NCBI RefSeq assembly: GCF_918797505.1
Contig: NC_092801.1
Coordinates: 2,728,001 to 2,792,000 of the forward strand
DNA from: Bemisia tabaci
Lineage: Eukaryota > Arthropoda > Insecta > Hemiptera > Aleyrodidae
Length of the DNA stretch: 64,000 nt
Reading direction: 5' to 3'
This document shows, piece after piece, positions 10,576-21,987 of this stretch. The number at the start of each line of letters is the position of its first letter. The stretch's first letter is position 1. Under the pieces are notes generated by a model. The model did no database searches, was not told where the DNA came from, and was given only the letters and a program-made list of their open reading frames with translations. A program made the position numbers and the translations under genes.

Positions 10576-11186
10576 GCTAGCCAAGGTCTGGAGTAAATGA
10601 AAACGTCACACGTTTTTCCAGATTTTGTCCAACTCCTCTTATTAACTCGGTACAGAGTGTGCCGCACGAGCTCCATCGATTAATTCCGCGAAATTAAACC
10701 AGAAACCCGGCAACCTCGCCGTTCGCTCTTCGATCTGACGTCATCGATTCGTTTCACCGGTGTTTGCGTAGGCCGCTCGAGCGGCGTCGCGCGGCGTCCT
10801 GTCCGGCTCGCTTTTGAAGTGAACGACACAAAAAAAAGAGAAAAAAAGAGGGGGAGGGGGAGGAAACGCGGTGCTCTGTGCAAACGTTTAATTAATTGAA
10901 AACTTTTGCCGCTGATTTCGAAACGCGAAAAACGTCTGGGCGCTCGAAAGCGGATTACAATCGCTGTAATGGAGCGCGGGCTAACGCAGCGAGCGGCTAT
11001 TATAGCGAGACGGGGAATGCGCCCGGACGGTTGCCGACTTGCACGTCCGGGATTTTTCGAGTGGTTAAATATTGATAGGGAACTTCGGGAAGAAACACTT
11101 GGCTCGGGCTGTGTAAAAGCAACTCTACACGGTAAAAATAGTTTTTAAAGTTAAACATGTTCGACCCATTACGGAGGAACGTTAAG
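10576..11186. other. GC-rich single-copy stretch
   Basis: Alternates GC-rich blocks with TTAATTAATT (10888-10897). Open frames at 10680-10883 (-) and 10906-11148 (+) overlap GC-rich DNA and match nothing I recognise. Confidence 0.4.
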
Positions 11187-11862
11187 TCTGCAGCGGACTG
11201 ATTGTTGGAATTGGTTGACAAATCGATAGAAGGGTGTCTCCTAGAACAAACTGACCAAAAATCAGTACTTTTTTAGTATACATTCCCAAGGAATTCAGTA
11301 CCTCCTCAATAGAAAAATTCAGTACATTTTCAGTACTTCCATTTGCCAAAGTTCGGAAAATTTCAAAAATTTTAATTTCTCGCTCAAATTTGCGACAAAA
11401 ATAAAAAAATTCCGGACCTTCTTGAGGAAATTCCGTACTTTTTCAGTACTTCCGGACCGCCCTTAAAAAATCAGTCATTTTTCCGGAAATTCCGGATTTA
11501 TAGACACCCTGGATGGATAAGGAAGACACAGGGAGTATGGAGCCATCGCATTGGTTTAAATAGGGTGATTAAAAGAGGTAGGCGGTTTTTCGAAAAAAAT
11601 TGATACCACAACAACGTCTTCTTTTGACCCAAAGAATCGACTCCTTTGATATTCGTACTTAATCCTGGGACACCCTGAAGACTAAGGGAGAAAATGATGG
11701 ACTAACTGTCAGGTTTCTTGTGGGTTGCCGTTAGTTAGTCCATTACCTACTGCCTTTGTCCATTGCAACCACCAGCTTCCACCAACAGGTTCCCTCCAAA
11801 TCCCTTTTATCATCTTTGTCTATAGCTTTGTCTATCAATTTCATTAATCGGCCCGCAGGTAC
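11187..11862. mobile_element. family J element, copy 1, interrupted by family F
   Basis: Left end GCGGACTGATTGTTGGAATT and right end CAATTTCATTAATCGGCCCG are reverse complements in outline, with GATAGA and CTTTGTCTATAGCTTTG inside. It matches copy 2 at 45702-46424. An F element sits at 11231-11511, close to the left end. Confidence 0.65.
11231..11511. mobile_element. family F element, copy 4, inside family J
   Basis: AGGGTGTCTCCTAGAAC on the left and TAGACACCCT on the right, with the CAGTAC / TTCCGGAC interior. Confidence 0.7.
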
Positions 11863-12423
11863 GTACAGAATATTAAATAAAAACCATAGGGTTTAGTGAC
11901 CCATTAACTACGCTGCACTGGTGCGACGCTTGTTGCGTCCTGGCTCCTGGGTCAGCTCCCTCAGAATTATCTGATACTTGGCAATGAAAGTTCAATTTCA
12001 AGAGCAGCTTTAATTTTCGTGATTGGGAGGTTGCTGGCAACGGTACTCAACCGAAGCATGCTAAAGCTTTGTTCGAAAGTGAGTGATGTTTTCCGACAGG
12101 ATCAAACGAACTTTTCCGGAGAACTCTCCAAAAACGAGAGTTCAAATTGAGCTTTTGAAGCGGAAGTAAACCGTATTGACGGCTCGTTCGTGGGGAAGGC
12201 CATGGATTTAGTTCCCAATGGCCGGATCAGTGAAAAAACTGAATGAATGATTGAATGGATATCCTGCGTGAAGTAAAGTGTTGAAATTTGTCGATTGAAC
12301 AAGGTTTCGATCTCGAATTGGCGTTTCTTCCTTTAAATATGTTTGTGTTAATTATGGAGAGTATCCAGACCCTCCAGTTATAATCCGGGGACCTCGTGCC
12401 TTGAGCGCCGCAGAATAGATGCT
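11863..12423. other. single-copy stretch, no gene seen
   Basis: Mixed composition. No convincing open frame, RNA or repeat. Confidence 0.45.
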
Positions 12424-12720
12424 TAAGGTGACTCAACGGACGCCATTTTTTGTGTCAGAGCGACGTGCAATATAATCGCATTGATTGGTTCCATAATTCC
12501 AGCGACCTACTTGTCATTTTTTTCGAATTTTGAGATCGCACTTCTGTTGTCATGAGACTGAGTTCATGTGCCAAATTTGACAAAAAAATTCAACGTGATA
12601 AAGGAGTGGTCTTTTTAGAGGAAAAATATCGTATTCGATACTGATGTCGAAACTGCACTCAAATGCCGTATTTTTCCTCTAAAAAAACCACGACTTTATT
12701 ACGTTGAATTTCTTTGTCCC
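12424..12720. mobile_element. family M element, copy 2, right arm lost
   Basis: Starts AAGGTGACTCAACGGACGCC and runs through the hairpin loop (GAGGAAAAATATCG and its complement), then stops at ACGTTGAATTTCTTTGTC, where the complete copy continues for another 170 bp. An A/C-only block follows. Confidence 0.65.
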
Positions 12721-12723
12721 CAA

Positions 12724-12884
12724 CATTCTCCTAAAAAAAAACTAAAAACCAAAAAAACCAATACAAAAAACGACAAAAACCTATAACACCTCACAACAAA
12801 AAAACCAAAAACCAAAACATCAAAAGCAAAAAAAAAAAACACAAAAAAAAAAAAAAAACAAAAACCCCCCCCCCCCCCCCCCCA
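12724..12884. other. A/C-only low-complexity block
   Basis: About 160 bases of almost only A and C, ending in a run of 19 C (12865-12883). It replaces the expected right arm of the adjacent M element, which suggests an assembly or polishing artefact in a hairpin. Confidence 0.6.
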
Positions 12885-13535
12885 CAGTGGATCGAGTCAA
12901 TCAGAGTGATCGGACATAAACTTTTTTACGAAAACTTCAAATTTTGACGTTTAATTCGTCACATTTTAAATGAGTGCTTCTAGAAGAGAATTTTACGAGA
13001 GAACCGATGGAATCACTTTAAAAACCTCAAAGTTTTGTATCAATGGAGTTACAAACTTTTAAAGTTTCCAAATTTGGTCCGCCCTCTCTCATTGAGTCGG
13101 TTCACACTGAAAAAAAATTTCTACTAGCGTTTTTACCATGGTCCGTTGGTACCTTTTACCATCTCCAGCTTTTTTACCAATTATTGGTAATTTTTACCAA
13201 GACAGACTGATAAGCTTACCTAAAAACCGGTATTTTTACTGTTTTTTTCAGGTAAGAATACCACTTTTATTGGTAATCAATTCCCGGTAACTTTGCCATT
13301 TTACCTCGTAATTCTACCACAGTCGATAAAAATATTGGCGTTTTTTACCAAGGTCCAGTAAAATTACGAGAAAGTTCAATATTTTACCGAGATTTCTCGG
13401 TAAAATTACCAATGCCATAAATGGTAATTTTACCAAGAAAAAACTGGGATCAAATAGAACCCTGAATTCTTGGTAATTTTACCCTTTTCCTAGTAAATAC
13501 ACCGAGATTTTTTTTTTCAGTGCACTGTGCGCCCT
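12885..13535. mobile_element. family N element, copy 3, interrupted by family B
   Basis: CACAGTGGATCGAGTCAATC on the left, TTAATTCGTCACATTTTA inside and TCATTGAGTCGGTTCA on the right, then CACTGTGCG after the B element. The inner TTTTAAATGAGTGC shows the site where M sits in copy 1, here empty. Confidence 0.7.
13105..13522. mobile_element. family B element, copy 1, inside family N
   Basis: Ends CACTGAAAAAAAA and TTTTTTTTTCAGTG. The interior is built from many GGTAA and TTACC words (GGTAATTTTACCAAG). Orientation is opposite to copies at 29480, 39589 and 44849. Non-coding. Confidence 0.75.
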
Positions 13536-13966
13536 GACCTAGTGGTTTTGCACTTCTGCCATCGATAAAAACAAGATTTACATTCTGTCTTAATCGTGGT
13601 GGGCGAGCTCCCACTGTGAGTCGAGCGAGGGGAGTCCCCGAAATTGTTTGATGTTCAAGATTGCGGAAGGTGGAAGCGACGCAATAACAGACTGTCTGCG
13701 AGACAGGACGCAACGTCTTCGACTTCAAAGGAACATTCCAAGACGGAGTCTCGTCGTACACGCATTCTGGGGCGTCTCCGCTGCGCTGCTCGGTTCCTTC
13801 TTCCGTCGCGAAATCTCGCGGGAGAATGACCCCAGAGCAAGACTCTTCATCAACTCTTCGCAACTCGTGAGGGATAGGGCCGTAGCGGAGGTGATTCTGT
13901 GTGATCTAGGGACGATATCCGCCACCACGTTGCGCTGCCTTACAGTTTGTATTTTCTGGAAGCAAT
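13536..13966. other. GC-rich stretch with overlapping open frames
   Basis: Open frames of 90-137 codons overlap on both strands between 13536 and 13990. They are compatible with chance at this GC, and I recognise no domain. A host exon here is possible but unsupported. Confidence 0.35.
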
Positions 13967-14523
13967 AATGGACCACTAGACAAGGTACGAATTTCAGCAC
14001 TGCTGATACATGTTTCTTAACCAGAATTTCACGTAGAACACGATTCGCGCAACGAAAATTACCGAAACCAACTCCTAACTAAGATATTAACGTTTTTATT
14101 TCACATTGGTTACGAGGAATTTGAACTGCTCGCTCACAAGAAACTCAAAGCTCTACGTGAGTCAAATCGCGCACTACAACGGTTTCAGCAAGCTTCTCAA
14201 TCGAGCAATGTTCATTTCCCACCATATGTTGTTCAAACTATAAGCAATTTGCTATAGCTGGGCCAAAGCGTCAAGATTGAGGTTGCCTGACTTGTAAATC
14301 GTAAAGACTGTCATGATAACGTTTAGCGCGCAATGTGAATCACGTAGAGCATTGAGTTTTCATGAGCGGGTGGTTTGAATTCACGCATCAAGAATCATTA
14401 AATATCTTCGTAAGGAGTTAATTTCGGTAAATTTCGTTGTGTGCATCGTGTTTTACGTGAAATTTTGGTTAAGAAACATTTATCAGAATGCTGAAATTCG
14501 TATCTTATCTAATGGGTCCATTG
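13967..14523. mobile_element. family L element, copy 1
   Basis: About 557 bp. Left end ATGGACCACTAGACAAGGTA and right end TACGTGAAATTTTGG ... TATCTAATGGGTCCATT are reverse complements in outline; GATACATGTTTCTTAACCA pairs with TGGTTAAGAAACATTTATC. Inner arms TCACGTAGAGC and GCTCTACGTGA also pair. Non-coding. Confidence 0.75.
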
Positions 14524-14869
14524 TCTTACCATACAGGAGAATGCAAAGAAACTGATCCATAATGTGAACACCCATTTTGCATGCACACTCATTACAAGTA
14601 AAATCCGAAATATTTATAATTTAAACTAGAAGTTTATACTCAACCGAGGTTTTCACTGTCTATTGCAAAATAATCCATAGAGATTCGCATACACACCTGA
14701 AACAAAAAGAGCAAAACGAAAAGAGATTAATTCGAGATTTCAATGTTGATGCATGTTTAAAGTACGATCAGTCGACGGCATTTTCAATTCAAATCCTTTG
14801 CAGTTCCAAATGAAAGAGAGAAACTCGCTGAAACCATGGCGACAAACCATTGCGTAGTTTCCTCACGAA
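14524..14869. other. AT-rich non-genic stretch
   Basis: No gene, RNA or recognised repeat. Confidence 0.45.
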
Positions 14870-15105
14870 AGAACGGAACTACATCTCTACATAGAAAAAT
14901 TGTGTTTTTCGCAAATTGTGTTTTTCCTACAAAACTTTTGAGCGTTTCTGACTAGAAATTGCATTAACTTTTCTTCTGATTACACTAAAAAATCAGTAAA
15001 ATTTTGGATCAAAATGGCACAGTGATATTTTCGTGGAAAAATCTTATAGTTTGAGTCGATTGTGCAACTTTGAATAGAGTTACGTTCCTTCGTCCAAAAA
15101 GCGAT
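14870..15105. repeat. inverted-repeat stretch (family BB), copy 1
   Basis: CTCACGAAAGAACGGAACTA on the left and AGTTACGTTCCTTCGTCC on the right are imperfect complements. A similar unit lies at 54040-54275, and fragments occur near 36000-36160. Confidence 0.45.
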
Positions 15106-15118
15106 GACATTACTAATG

Positions 15119-15370
15119 CTGCCGTGCTAAGGAAGAACGCCGTATGTGCCTTCAGACGTTGCCAAGTTTTCTCCGATAAAAACAGAATTTACTAGGAAAA
15201 TTGCGGATATTACTTTCCAAAATTTTCAGGCAATTTTTTACGCAATTTAAACTAAAATATCTGAAAGTTTCGAGGAGAAATATGCATGAATGTTGTCAAA
15301 ACTACATGTTTTATCAAGGGAAATTTGGCAACTCCGAATGTTAATACGGCGTTCTTCCTTAGCAAGGCAG
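15119..15370. mobile_element. family C element, copy 2
   Basis: Ends CTGCCGTGCTAAGGAAGAAC and CGTTCTTCCTTAGCAAGGCAG (ends paired), with AATG on both sides as a possible 4 bp target duplication. Its right half lies in the tandem duplication that follows. Confidence 0.75.
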
Positions 15371-15690
15371 AATGGTTGACCGTTCACGGAAAAGAGGGAT
15401 CACAGTAACCAGAATTGCGGTATGGGTGACCTGCTAGGAAAAGTGTTTGATGAGCAAAATTTTCAGGCAATTTTTTACGCAATTTTAACTAAAATATCTG
15501 AAAGTTTCGAGGAGAAATATGCATGAATGTTGTCAAAACTACATGTTTTATCAAGGGAAATTCGGCTACTCCGAATGTTCATACGGCGTTCTTCCTTAGC
15601 AAGGCAGAATGGTTGACCGTTCACGGAAAAGAGGGATCATAGTAACTGGAATTGCGGTATGGTGACCTGCTATGAAAAGTGTTTAATAAA
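15218..15690 (+). repeat. two-copy tandem duplication, 237 bp unit
   Basis: The unit 15218-15454 (starting CAAAATTTTCAGGCAATTTT) is repeated at 15455-15690 with only a few changes. It spans the right half of a C element plus about 85 bp of flank, so the duplication is younger than the C insertion. Confidence 0.8.
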
Positions 15691-15960
15691 CATTAAGACA
15701 CAGAAAGAACCAAACATTTTGCCTCCACGGAACTTGTGACGCTATGAAGTTCATGTTCAAAACACTCCATTTTGAGAAAAAATAATATTTATTTTTTCAT
15801 CTAAAACTTTAGGGACTCAGAATTTTAGGACTAGTGTGCAACTTTACACTTTGTGTTGGTATTAGATGAGCTGCAGTTGATTTTTTAGAACATTATTGCA
15901 AAATTAATTTGTATCGTTATGTTTGGATGGGAAAACACCAGTTACCTTTTAAGGACAGTA
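15691..15960. other. non-genic stretch
   Basis: AT-rich; nothing recognised. Confidence 0.45.
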
Positions 15961-16213
15961 TTGCCGTGCTAAGGAAAAACGCCGTATGAACCTTCAGGCG
16001 ATGCCAAATTTCATCCGATAAAATACGAATTTTGAAAAATTCTGATGGATATTTTTCTTCAAATTTTTCAGAAAATTTTGTACTCGCTTTAATTTAAAAT
16101 ATCTGAAAATTTCAAGGAAAACTACGCACAACTTTCCTGTAAAATGCATTTTTTATCCCGGGAAAATTGGAAACTCTCGAATGTTCACACGGCGTTCTTC
16201 CTTAGCGCGGCAG
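15961..16213. mobile_element. family C element, copy 3
   Basis: TTGCCGTGCTAAGGAAAAAC on the left and TTCCTTAGCGCGGCAG on the right; AGTA and AGAA flank it. The usual AAATATCTGAAAATTTCAAG interior is present. Confidence 0.75.
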
Positions 16214-16479
16214 AGAAGTGCCCTCATCAGCGAGACTGCGGAACACTTCAAGAGGAAATCGTTACAAATTAGTTATTCGGCACATAAAAGATTCTTTCAG
16301 ATCTCCAGAGCGAAAACCAAGTGCAGATTTTCCGCTACGAATTTATTTTCCGCCAATTTCCCTTTCATCGAGATATAATTTCTTCACAGCTTTTCCATAT
16401 TTTAAAAGCACCTCCAGACTAGAGCGCGCGTCTTCGCGTTTGTAGCCCCTTCCCTCTTCTCCGCCTGTCAGGTTCCCAA

Positions 16480-16644
16480 AAGTGGCGAGGCAGGAATGAT
16501 CGATTTATCGATGTTTCCCAACTTGAAGCTATCGTACAGAATCGATTATTGAGGTTTTGGTTTCGAAAACACTGTTTATAGATCCTATACCATCGGTTCA
16601 AATGGCTGATAAATTGATATATCGCAAAACATGCGACGCCACTG
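16480..16644. mobile_element. family A hAT-like fold-back, copy 1
   Basis: Diverged copy, 165 bp. Left arm is the ATCGATTTATCGATG type, right arm the TTGATATATCGCAAAAC type, ending CGACGCCACTG. Flanks GTTCCCAA and GCTCCGAA share 6 of 8 bases. Confidence 0.65.
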
Positions 16645-16880
16645 GCTCCGAACTTAAATCGAGCTTTACGGAGAAAAGAAAGACCTAAATAGCATTTCTC
16701 GACGGAAAAATCGCTATATATTGCGATTTTATCGCCGATTAAACCTTCAGGATCATCAACTTCTGAGCGATTATCCTCGATCTTATCGCGCTAAAATCGC
16801 CCGACAATTTATCGCGATATTTTCGAAATAAAAATCGCGATACATGGCGATTTAATCTCATCGTCAGGGCCTTTTTATAG
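16645..16880. repeat. region rich in ATCGCGAT words
   Basis: Several copies of TATCGCGATATTTTCG, AAAATCGC and GCGATTTTATCGC in both directions. It may be the remains of another palindromic element. Confidence 0.35.
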
Positions 16881-18917
16881 AGAAAACAAATTTTCAATAC
16901 ATTGCAAATTCTCCAATTAACAATCTGTAAAAGAAAAGCTTTGACCAAAAACTATACCAATAAAACCGCATTTTATGTAAGTAAACACTTGCGCATTTTT
17001 TTAGCACTTCAGCTACACGCTTACCTAACAGAAAGCTACTAACAATATATCAGAAATTAACAAACGTTTGTGTTGAAATTTCGCTCGGTGCACGTGAAAT
17101 TTTACGATTTTAAAGGCGGCGAAATTCAGCCCTTCGAGGGGCGGCAACAAAGGCGGGCGCCATAAAAACGAGTAGCAACAAACAAACAAGGAATGTTTTT
17201 TACAACCCACCGTTAAAGACTTATTACTTGAAGAGGCGGAAAAAGTCGGAGATTTGGACGAATAAAAACGGGCCGTAAAACAGTTTGCTTAAAGGGCCGG
17301 GGGTTGCGGAAGGTGAACCAAGACGAGGGGCGCGCAGAGGAATTAAATAATAGGCGTTTAAAAGAGCGTGGCCTCAAGAACCTCATAATTCTGATAAAAG
17401 CTCCACCCCCCGCCCCTCCCGGCGGTCGCTTTTGATAGTAAAGCCTCGCCGGGCAAATTGCCCGCCCTCGCACGCGAATAAAATGCACCAACTTTCGGCG
17501 CAGGTGCTCGGAATTTTTGATCGCGCAACTTCGGCTCCAACTTTCCGCGGCTTCGGCGTAATGAGATGGAAGGTTCGAGTAATAATTGAACGCACGGCGG
17601 GAAAAGGGACCTCAGCACTGGAAAACTGAGAATTTAGGTATTGTTACCGGTAGATAAAAGCGTGGTCTGCAAACAAATCGGCACGAAAAACGACAAAAAT
17701 ACCAGCATTAGAGTCAACATTTGAAACGCTGCTGCAGAATTTGCCGGGAGTATAATCGAGTGTTGAAAGTCAGTAGAATTGAACAATGTAATAATTGCTT
17801 TCCGAAATAAGCGTTATAATAAAAAAACAACGAATCTGAACTGTTAATACTGGAACACACCTTCTGTAAATGTACCTTGCGAGAGATAAGTAAAAAAATA
17901 GATGTACTGGAGGAGAAGTGCTTCTCCACAGAGTTTGAAGAAGGAAAAAAAATGCCCAAATTTACTTACTTCAGCATTTTCGGCAAAATCACTGCAATTT
18001 CCGAACCTTTTTCTGGCCAGGGGCCAAAATTAAATGATTATGAAGGGCCACTTAGATGTTGTAGATAAAAATAGGACTGTTGAAAAAGTCGCCGTTTTCA
18101 ATAAATATGTACCCGGAATGGAAGACATCTAGGGGAAAATTGTTACGATTTTCCGATGCAAATATTTTCCTACAATCTATTTTCCTGCGTTTTGGGATTA
18201 TACGTACTAAGCAGGCTAAGGGCCCGTTCGCCAAAACTAATCGGAACTGTATGAATGAATTGCTCCTTTTAAAAATCAAAACAATATCGAATTGCGATAT
18301 ATTACACAGTTAAGATAGGGCTATGTCCTGTCGTAAGCGGCGACATAAAGTCGATATCATTTCAATAATCGCCCCAATGGCCACGATAGTTGTTAGACGT
18401 TTACGGTTTCCCTGGTAACCTTTGTTTGCTATCAGCTGATATCGAGTAAATGACTAGGAAGCTCCAACCCAGTGGTTAAAGCTTCCTTAACCGCGAAAAC
18501 TTTAAAATTCAAATTTTCAAATTTTGAACGTAAAGTACATTTTTTCCATCACGAGATAAAAGCACAAACAAGTTTTGAATTGTTGACTGTATCACCATGA
18601 TTCCAAAAATACAATACACAACATAGCATTGACTAACAATAAAACAGTATGCAATAAAATAAAGTCATGACAAGGAACATAGCCGAAAATGGCGCCGATT
18701 CCCATCAACCAACGCGCGGTCTCTACAATGTAACATGCTGCATTGATACTCCCCAGCTGGGACCGTCCGGAATAGCAGCTCTAGTGCAAGCACCAGAGCC
18801 GCTAAAAAGCTGAGCGCTTTTCTAATACGAATGTGATAAAGCTTCCCCGCTTGATTTTTATTCTTCTTTTTTTGGAAAAAAGGTTCTTCCTTCCATTCTA
18901 CTTCAGATGTCATTTCA
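16881..18917. other. 2 kb without recognised repeats or genes
   Basis: One of the longest stretches free of the repeat families. A GC-rich part (17210-17620) mixes GCGGGC-type blocks with TTAAATAATA and TTATTA. Short open frames overlap on both strands. It could hold regulatory or unrecognised exon sequence, but nothing specific is visible. Confidence 0.35.
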
Positions 18918-19437
18918 TCAATGAAGATGTTGCATGTGTGAGGGATTTGCGATTTGACAATTGATTCTCGTGTAAATGTTTGCGAGAAACACGATGGTGC
19001 CACTGGTTTTTTCTGAAATCTACTCCCAAGCTCAAAAAAAGCTCTCAAGTTGAAGCCAAAATGAAGGAGATATCCCACGCTATCCTTAAAGTCCACGTCT
19101 ACATCAAGACAAACTCTCCATGCAAAGATAGGGAGCAAATACTTTAGCAGGGTTGCCTGGGGTTGCATGTGTTCTCAGTTTTGAAGTCCCCAAATAAATT
19201 GGCAGCCCTGTCAATGTATTTGCACCCTATCTTCGCATGGAGAGTTGGTTTTAATGTAGAGGTGGATTCTCAGGATAGCGTGGGATATCCCCTCCATTTT
19301 AGCCTCAACTTGAGAGCTTTTTTGAGCTTGGGAGTTGATTTCAGAGAAAACCAGTGGCACCGTCGTGTTTCTCGCGAACTTCTACATAAGAATCAATGGT
19401 CAAACCGCAAATCCCTCACACATGCGACATCTCCATT
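18918..19437. mobile_element. fold-back element, family G copy 3
   Basis: About 520 bp. Left AATGAAGATGTTGCATGTGT, right CACATGCGACATCTCCATT. Arms of about 240 bp pair across a centre at 19140-19200. Open frames on both strands arise from the palindrome and are not genes. Confidence 0.8.
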
Positions 19438-19835
19438 CCACACTCTAAAAATCGCATATTTCCTCGGCCCGAGGCGTGTGCTCCCCCCCCCCTCTCCCCC
19501 ATCTCACCCCCCTCTCCACCCACCAAAGACCCCTCATCTCCGTGTGTATACACACTGACACAGGGCGAGGACGCTGTATCGTAACACGATTATTCTTTCA
19601 AGGAGCCTGCATAATGAATGCCCGCGGAAAATTTTCCAGCTCATTGTTTCGACTAATTGAAAGCCCTTAGCTCTTTTCACCCCTCGGCCCCCTCCCCCTT
19701 CCCGCTGCCCCACCGTAGTTTACATGCAATGCGACCCAGTCCTCACCCTTCAGGGACAGAAAGGGGGAGGAGGGGAGTAGAATAAATGACACATTTCCCA
19801 TCCCCGCGTGGTGTATCGCATACTAATGTAGGGTA
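19438..19835. other. pyrimidine-rich non-genic stretch
   Basis: C/T-rich at 19480-19530 and 19670-19720, A/G-rich at 19755-19780. No gene seen. Confidence 0.45.
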
Positions 19836-19999
19836 CAGTGGCGTGGCGTGAATTGCGATATATCGATCGTTATGCCATTTAAACCTATGAAAAAAGATCG
19901 ATTATCAGGGAGTTCGCAGCGAACACCTTAGTAATCGATTCTTTACCATAGCTTCAAATGGCGAGATATCGATAATCGATTATTCACGCCACGCCACTG
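19836..19999. mobile_element. family A hAT-like fold-back, copy 2, with exact 8 bp duplication
   Basis: 164 bp with ends CAGTGGCGTGGCGTGAAT and ATTCACGCCACGCCACTG. Exact 8 bp duplications GTAGGGTA flank it (19828-19835, 20000-20007), which with the CAGTGGCG ends points to the hAT superfamily. Non-autonomous. A C element starts directly after. Confidence 0.88.
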
Positions 20000-20007
20000 G
20001 TAGGGTA

Positions 20008-20262
20008 CTGCCGTACCGAGGAAGAACGCCGTATGAATATCCGAGGGTTGCCAAATTTCCTCGAAGAAAACATGGATTTTCGACGAAATATACGGACATT
20101 TTACCTTGAAATTTTCAAATATCTCAGATAAAATTGCGCACAGAATTGTCTGAAAATTTTAGAAAAAAATAATCACAAATTTCCCAGTAATTTCGGTTTT
20201 CGTCGAAGGAAACTTGGCAACGCCTGAGGGTTCATACGGCGTTCTTCTTCTTTAGGCGGTGT
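20008..20262. mobile_element. family C element, copy 4
   Basis: CTGCCGTACCGAGGAAGAAC on the left; the right end is degraded (GGCGTTCTTCTTCTTTAGGCG). Confidence 0.65.
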
Positions 20263-20689
20263 AGGCGTGCCCCGCGAAAACAGAGGAGTTTCTATTGCCG
20301 CCCCCGCCTATTGCCCGCTCTTTAGTTTGTTTTTTTTTTTAAAGTTTTTTAGTTCTTATTTACTTTTACCCGATAAGCATTCTTGGCTCATCGGTAAAAA
20401 GCTCTCGGTTCATTTTCAACGCGCCCTTTCAGCGGATAACGTTAATTAAAATGTTTCGTTCTATTGTGTTTCCCCTATTTAGTGTGTGTTTCCCCCTGTT
20501 TTTTGTGTGTGAATGAACCGGGAGCTCGGTTGTCTTTGATGTATTACCCTCTTTTCGAATCGAATCCGAGTCGGCTCTGCAAGGTTCCGAGGTTGTGCGA
20601 TAAAATGGGGATATTTTATTGAAGTTCAGAAGATGGAATTGGTGAAATTGAGCACTCTCTGGCAACCATGGTTCTGTAACATGGTGAGT
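20263..20689. other. non-genic stretch with family AA fragment
   Basis: A T run at 20330-20340. Family AA repeat at about 20595-20675 (GTGCGATAAAATGGGGATA, complement of GGTTGCCAGA... side). Confidence 0.4.
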
Positions 20690-20827
20690 TTTTGTGCGAT
20701 GTCGATTGAAGCGTTTAAGCCAAACGGAACGAAGTTTATCGCGACGTTTCAAAATTTCATCCTGGCTTTGTTCTTCTCCCGAGAGAATCTGCTCAGGATT
20801 CGATTTTGAAATCTCTCGCTCGAGATA
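20690..20827 (-). CDS. possible host exon, acidic/basic helical segment
   Basis: On the - strand an open frame begins right after a strong-looking 3' splice site: a T-rich tract, then ACTGTTTCAG at 20828-20837. The first codons read YLEREISKSNPEQILSG, followed by DEILKRRDKLRSVWLKRF, a charged, helix-like segment with no recognised domain. The frame stays open to 20429 but runs into a dispersed repeat near 20675, so the true exon should end before that; I could not choose a donor site. No partner exon is visible on this strand nearby. It may be a chance frame. Confidence 0.3.
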
Positions 20828-20837
20828 CTGAAACAGT

Positions 20838-20987
20838 AATGAAGTATAAAAAAAATTTTGCAACTTGTAAGAAACATGGAATCTTTTTGAACACAGCAGT
20901 ATCGAAAGCGATGACGAGTTTTTTTTTTTTTTTTTTTTTAAGTACTTAGTTCAAAAAATCAGGGGATATGTGTAGATCCTAACCCCA
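20838..20987. other. T-rich tract region
   Basis: A run of about 19 T at 20921-20939. Otherwise featureless. Confidence 0.5.
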
Positions 20988-21190
20988 CGGAAAAAAAATT
21001 TAGGTATCATTCACCATATTCTGGTTAATAAACGGCACAACCAGAGAGTATGGTAACTTTCATCAAAATTATCGTGAAAGTAACAAGATTTTTCGTTATT
21101 GTGATAATAATTTTAGTGGAAGTTACCGTACAATCTGGTTGTGCTGTTTTTTCAACCAGTGTATGGTAAATGCTACCAAACGGGAGGATT
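20988..21190. mobile_element. inverted-repeat element with GCACAACCAGA arms
   Basis: GGCACAACCAGAGAGTATGG pairs with CCGTACAATCTGGTTGTGC, and further out CATTCACCATA pairs with TATGGTAAATG. About 200 bp, non-coding. One copy in the window. Confidence 0.5.
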
Positions 21191-21559
21191 CTTAATTTAT
21201 AAAGCAGTCCGAAATTCTCTCGAGGTCTGCAAACACAGGGTGGGACAAACAAATTGAGGCTTTAAATTCTCTGATCTTTAAAACAGTTAGGAATTTTAAT
21301 CTATAGTGGGCTCGTTCCTAACTTCAGCTATAGCAAAACGAAGCGTTGTTTCGTGAAAATGGCTCAAAAATAGCGATTATCGCATCGGGAGAGTCTGAAA
21401 TACACTCCGAACCTACATTCTGCGTGAGGAAAATGCGTTTTTTCAAGCTCCCCGCTTCAAAAACGACACTACGGCACAGGTGAACATTTCCTAAGAGGAG
21501 TCGTTCCATCCAATCCTTGCGCACTAGGATGCTACAACGGTATTCAACATGGTTGACTT
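21191..21559. other. single-copy stretch, no gene seen
   Basis: Open frames on the - strand lack supporting context. Confidence 0.4.
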
Positions 21560-21786
21560 GGAAAAATATCGCATTCGATGCCGATATCGAACCAGCACTC
21601 AAATGCGATATTTTTCCTCTGAAAAAAACCTGTCTTTAATACGTTGAATTTTTTAGTCTCATGACAACAGAAGTGCGATCTCAAAATTCGACAGAAATGA
21701 CAAGTAGCTGAAATTATAGAACGAATCGATGCGATATATCGCAGGTCACTTTGACACAAAAAAAAGCGTCCATCGAATCACCTTAA
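21560..21786. mobile_element. family M element, copy 3 (half)
   Basis: Holds the loop (AAAAATATCGCATTCGATG) and the right arm only, ending GCGTCCATCGAATCACCTT. Confidence 0.7.
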
Positions 21787-21987
21787 TATCTCCTACGCTG
21801 TATTTCTGTACCATTGATGTGTTTTCGCCGACTTGACACAGTTATTTTTATAGTTCTGATATTCTTCTACATTCCGAACTCCTGTTGGGTGGAAGGAATC
21901 CCTGCAGAATGGCAGAAGTGAGTGTTCGTCGAGGTGATTAAAAAAGTTTTACAAAGTGCAAGCGCTCCAAGCTCGAACTCTCCAGAT

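Noticed and set aside
13450..14000. Overlapping 90-137 codon frames on both strands
   Set aside because: GC-rich DNA yields such frames by chance; part lies in a B element end, and no motif favours one strand.
18665..19558. Long open frames on both strands (131-167 codons) over 18665-19558
   Set aside because: They lie inside a family G palindrome, and the same peptides recur at 4128 and 53125 wherever G occurs. They reflect the repeat and not a gene.
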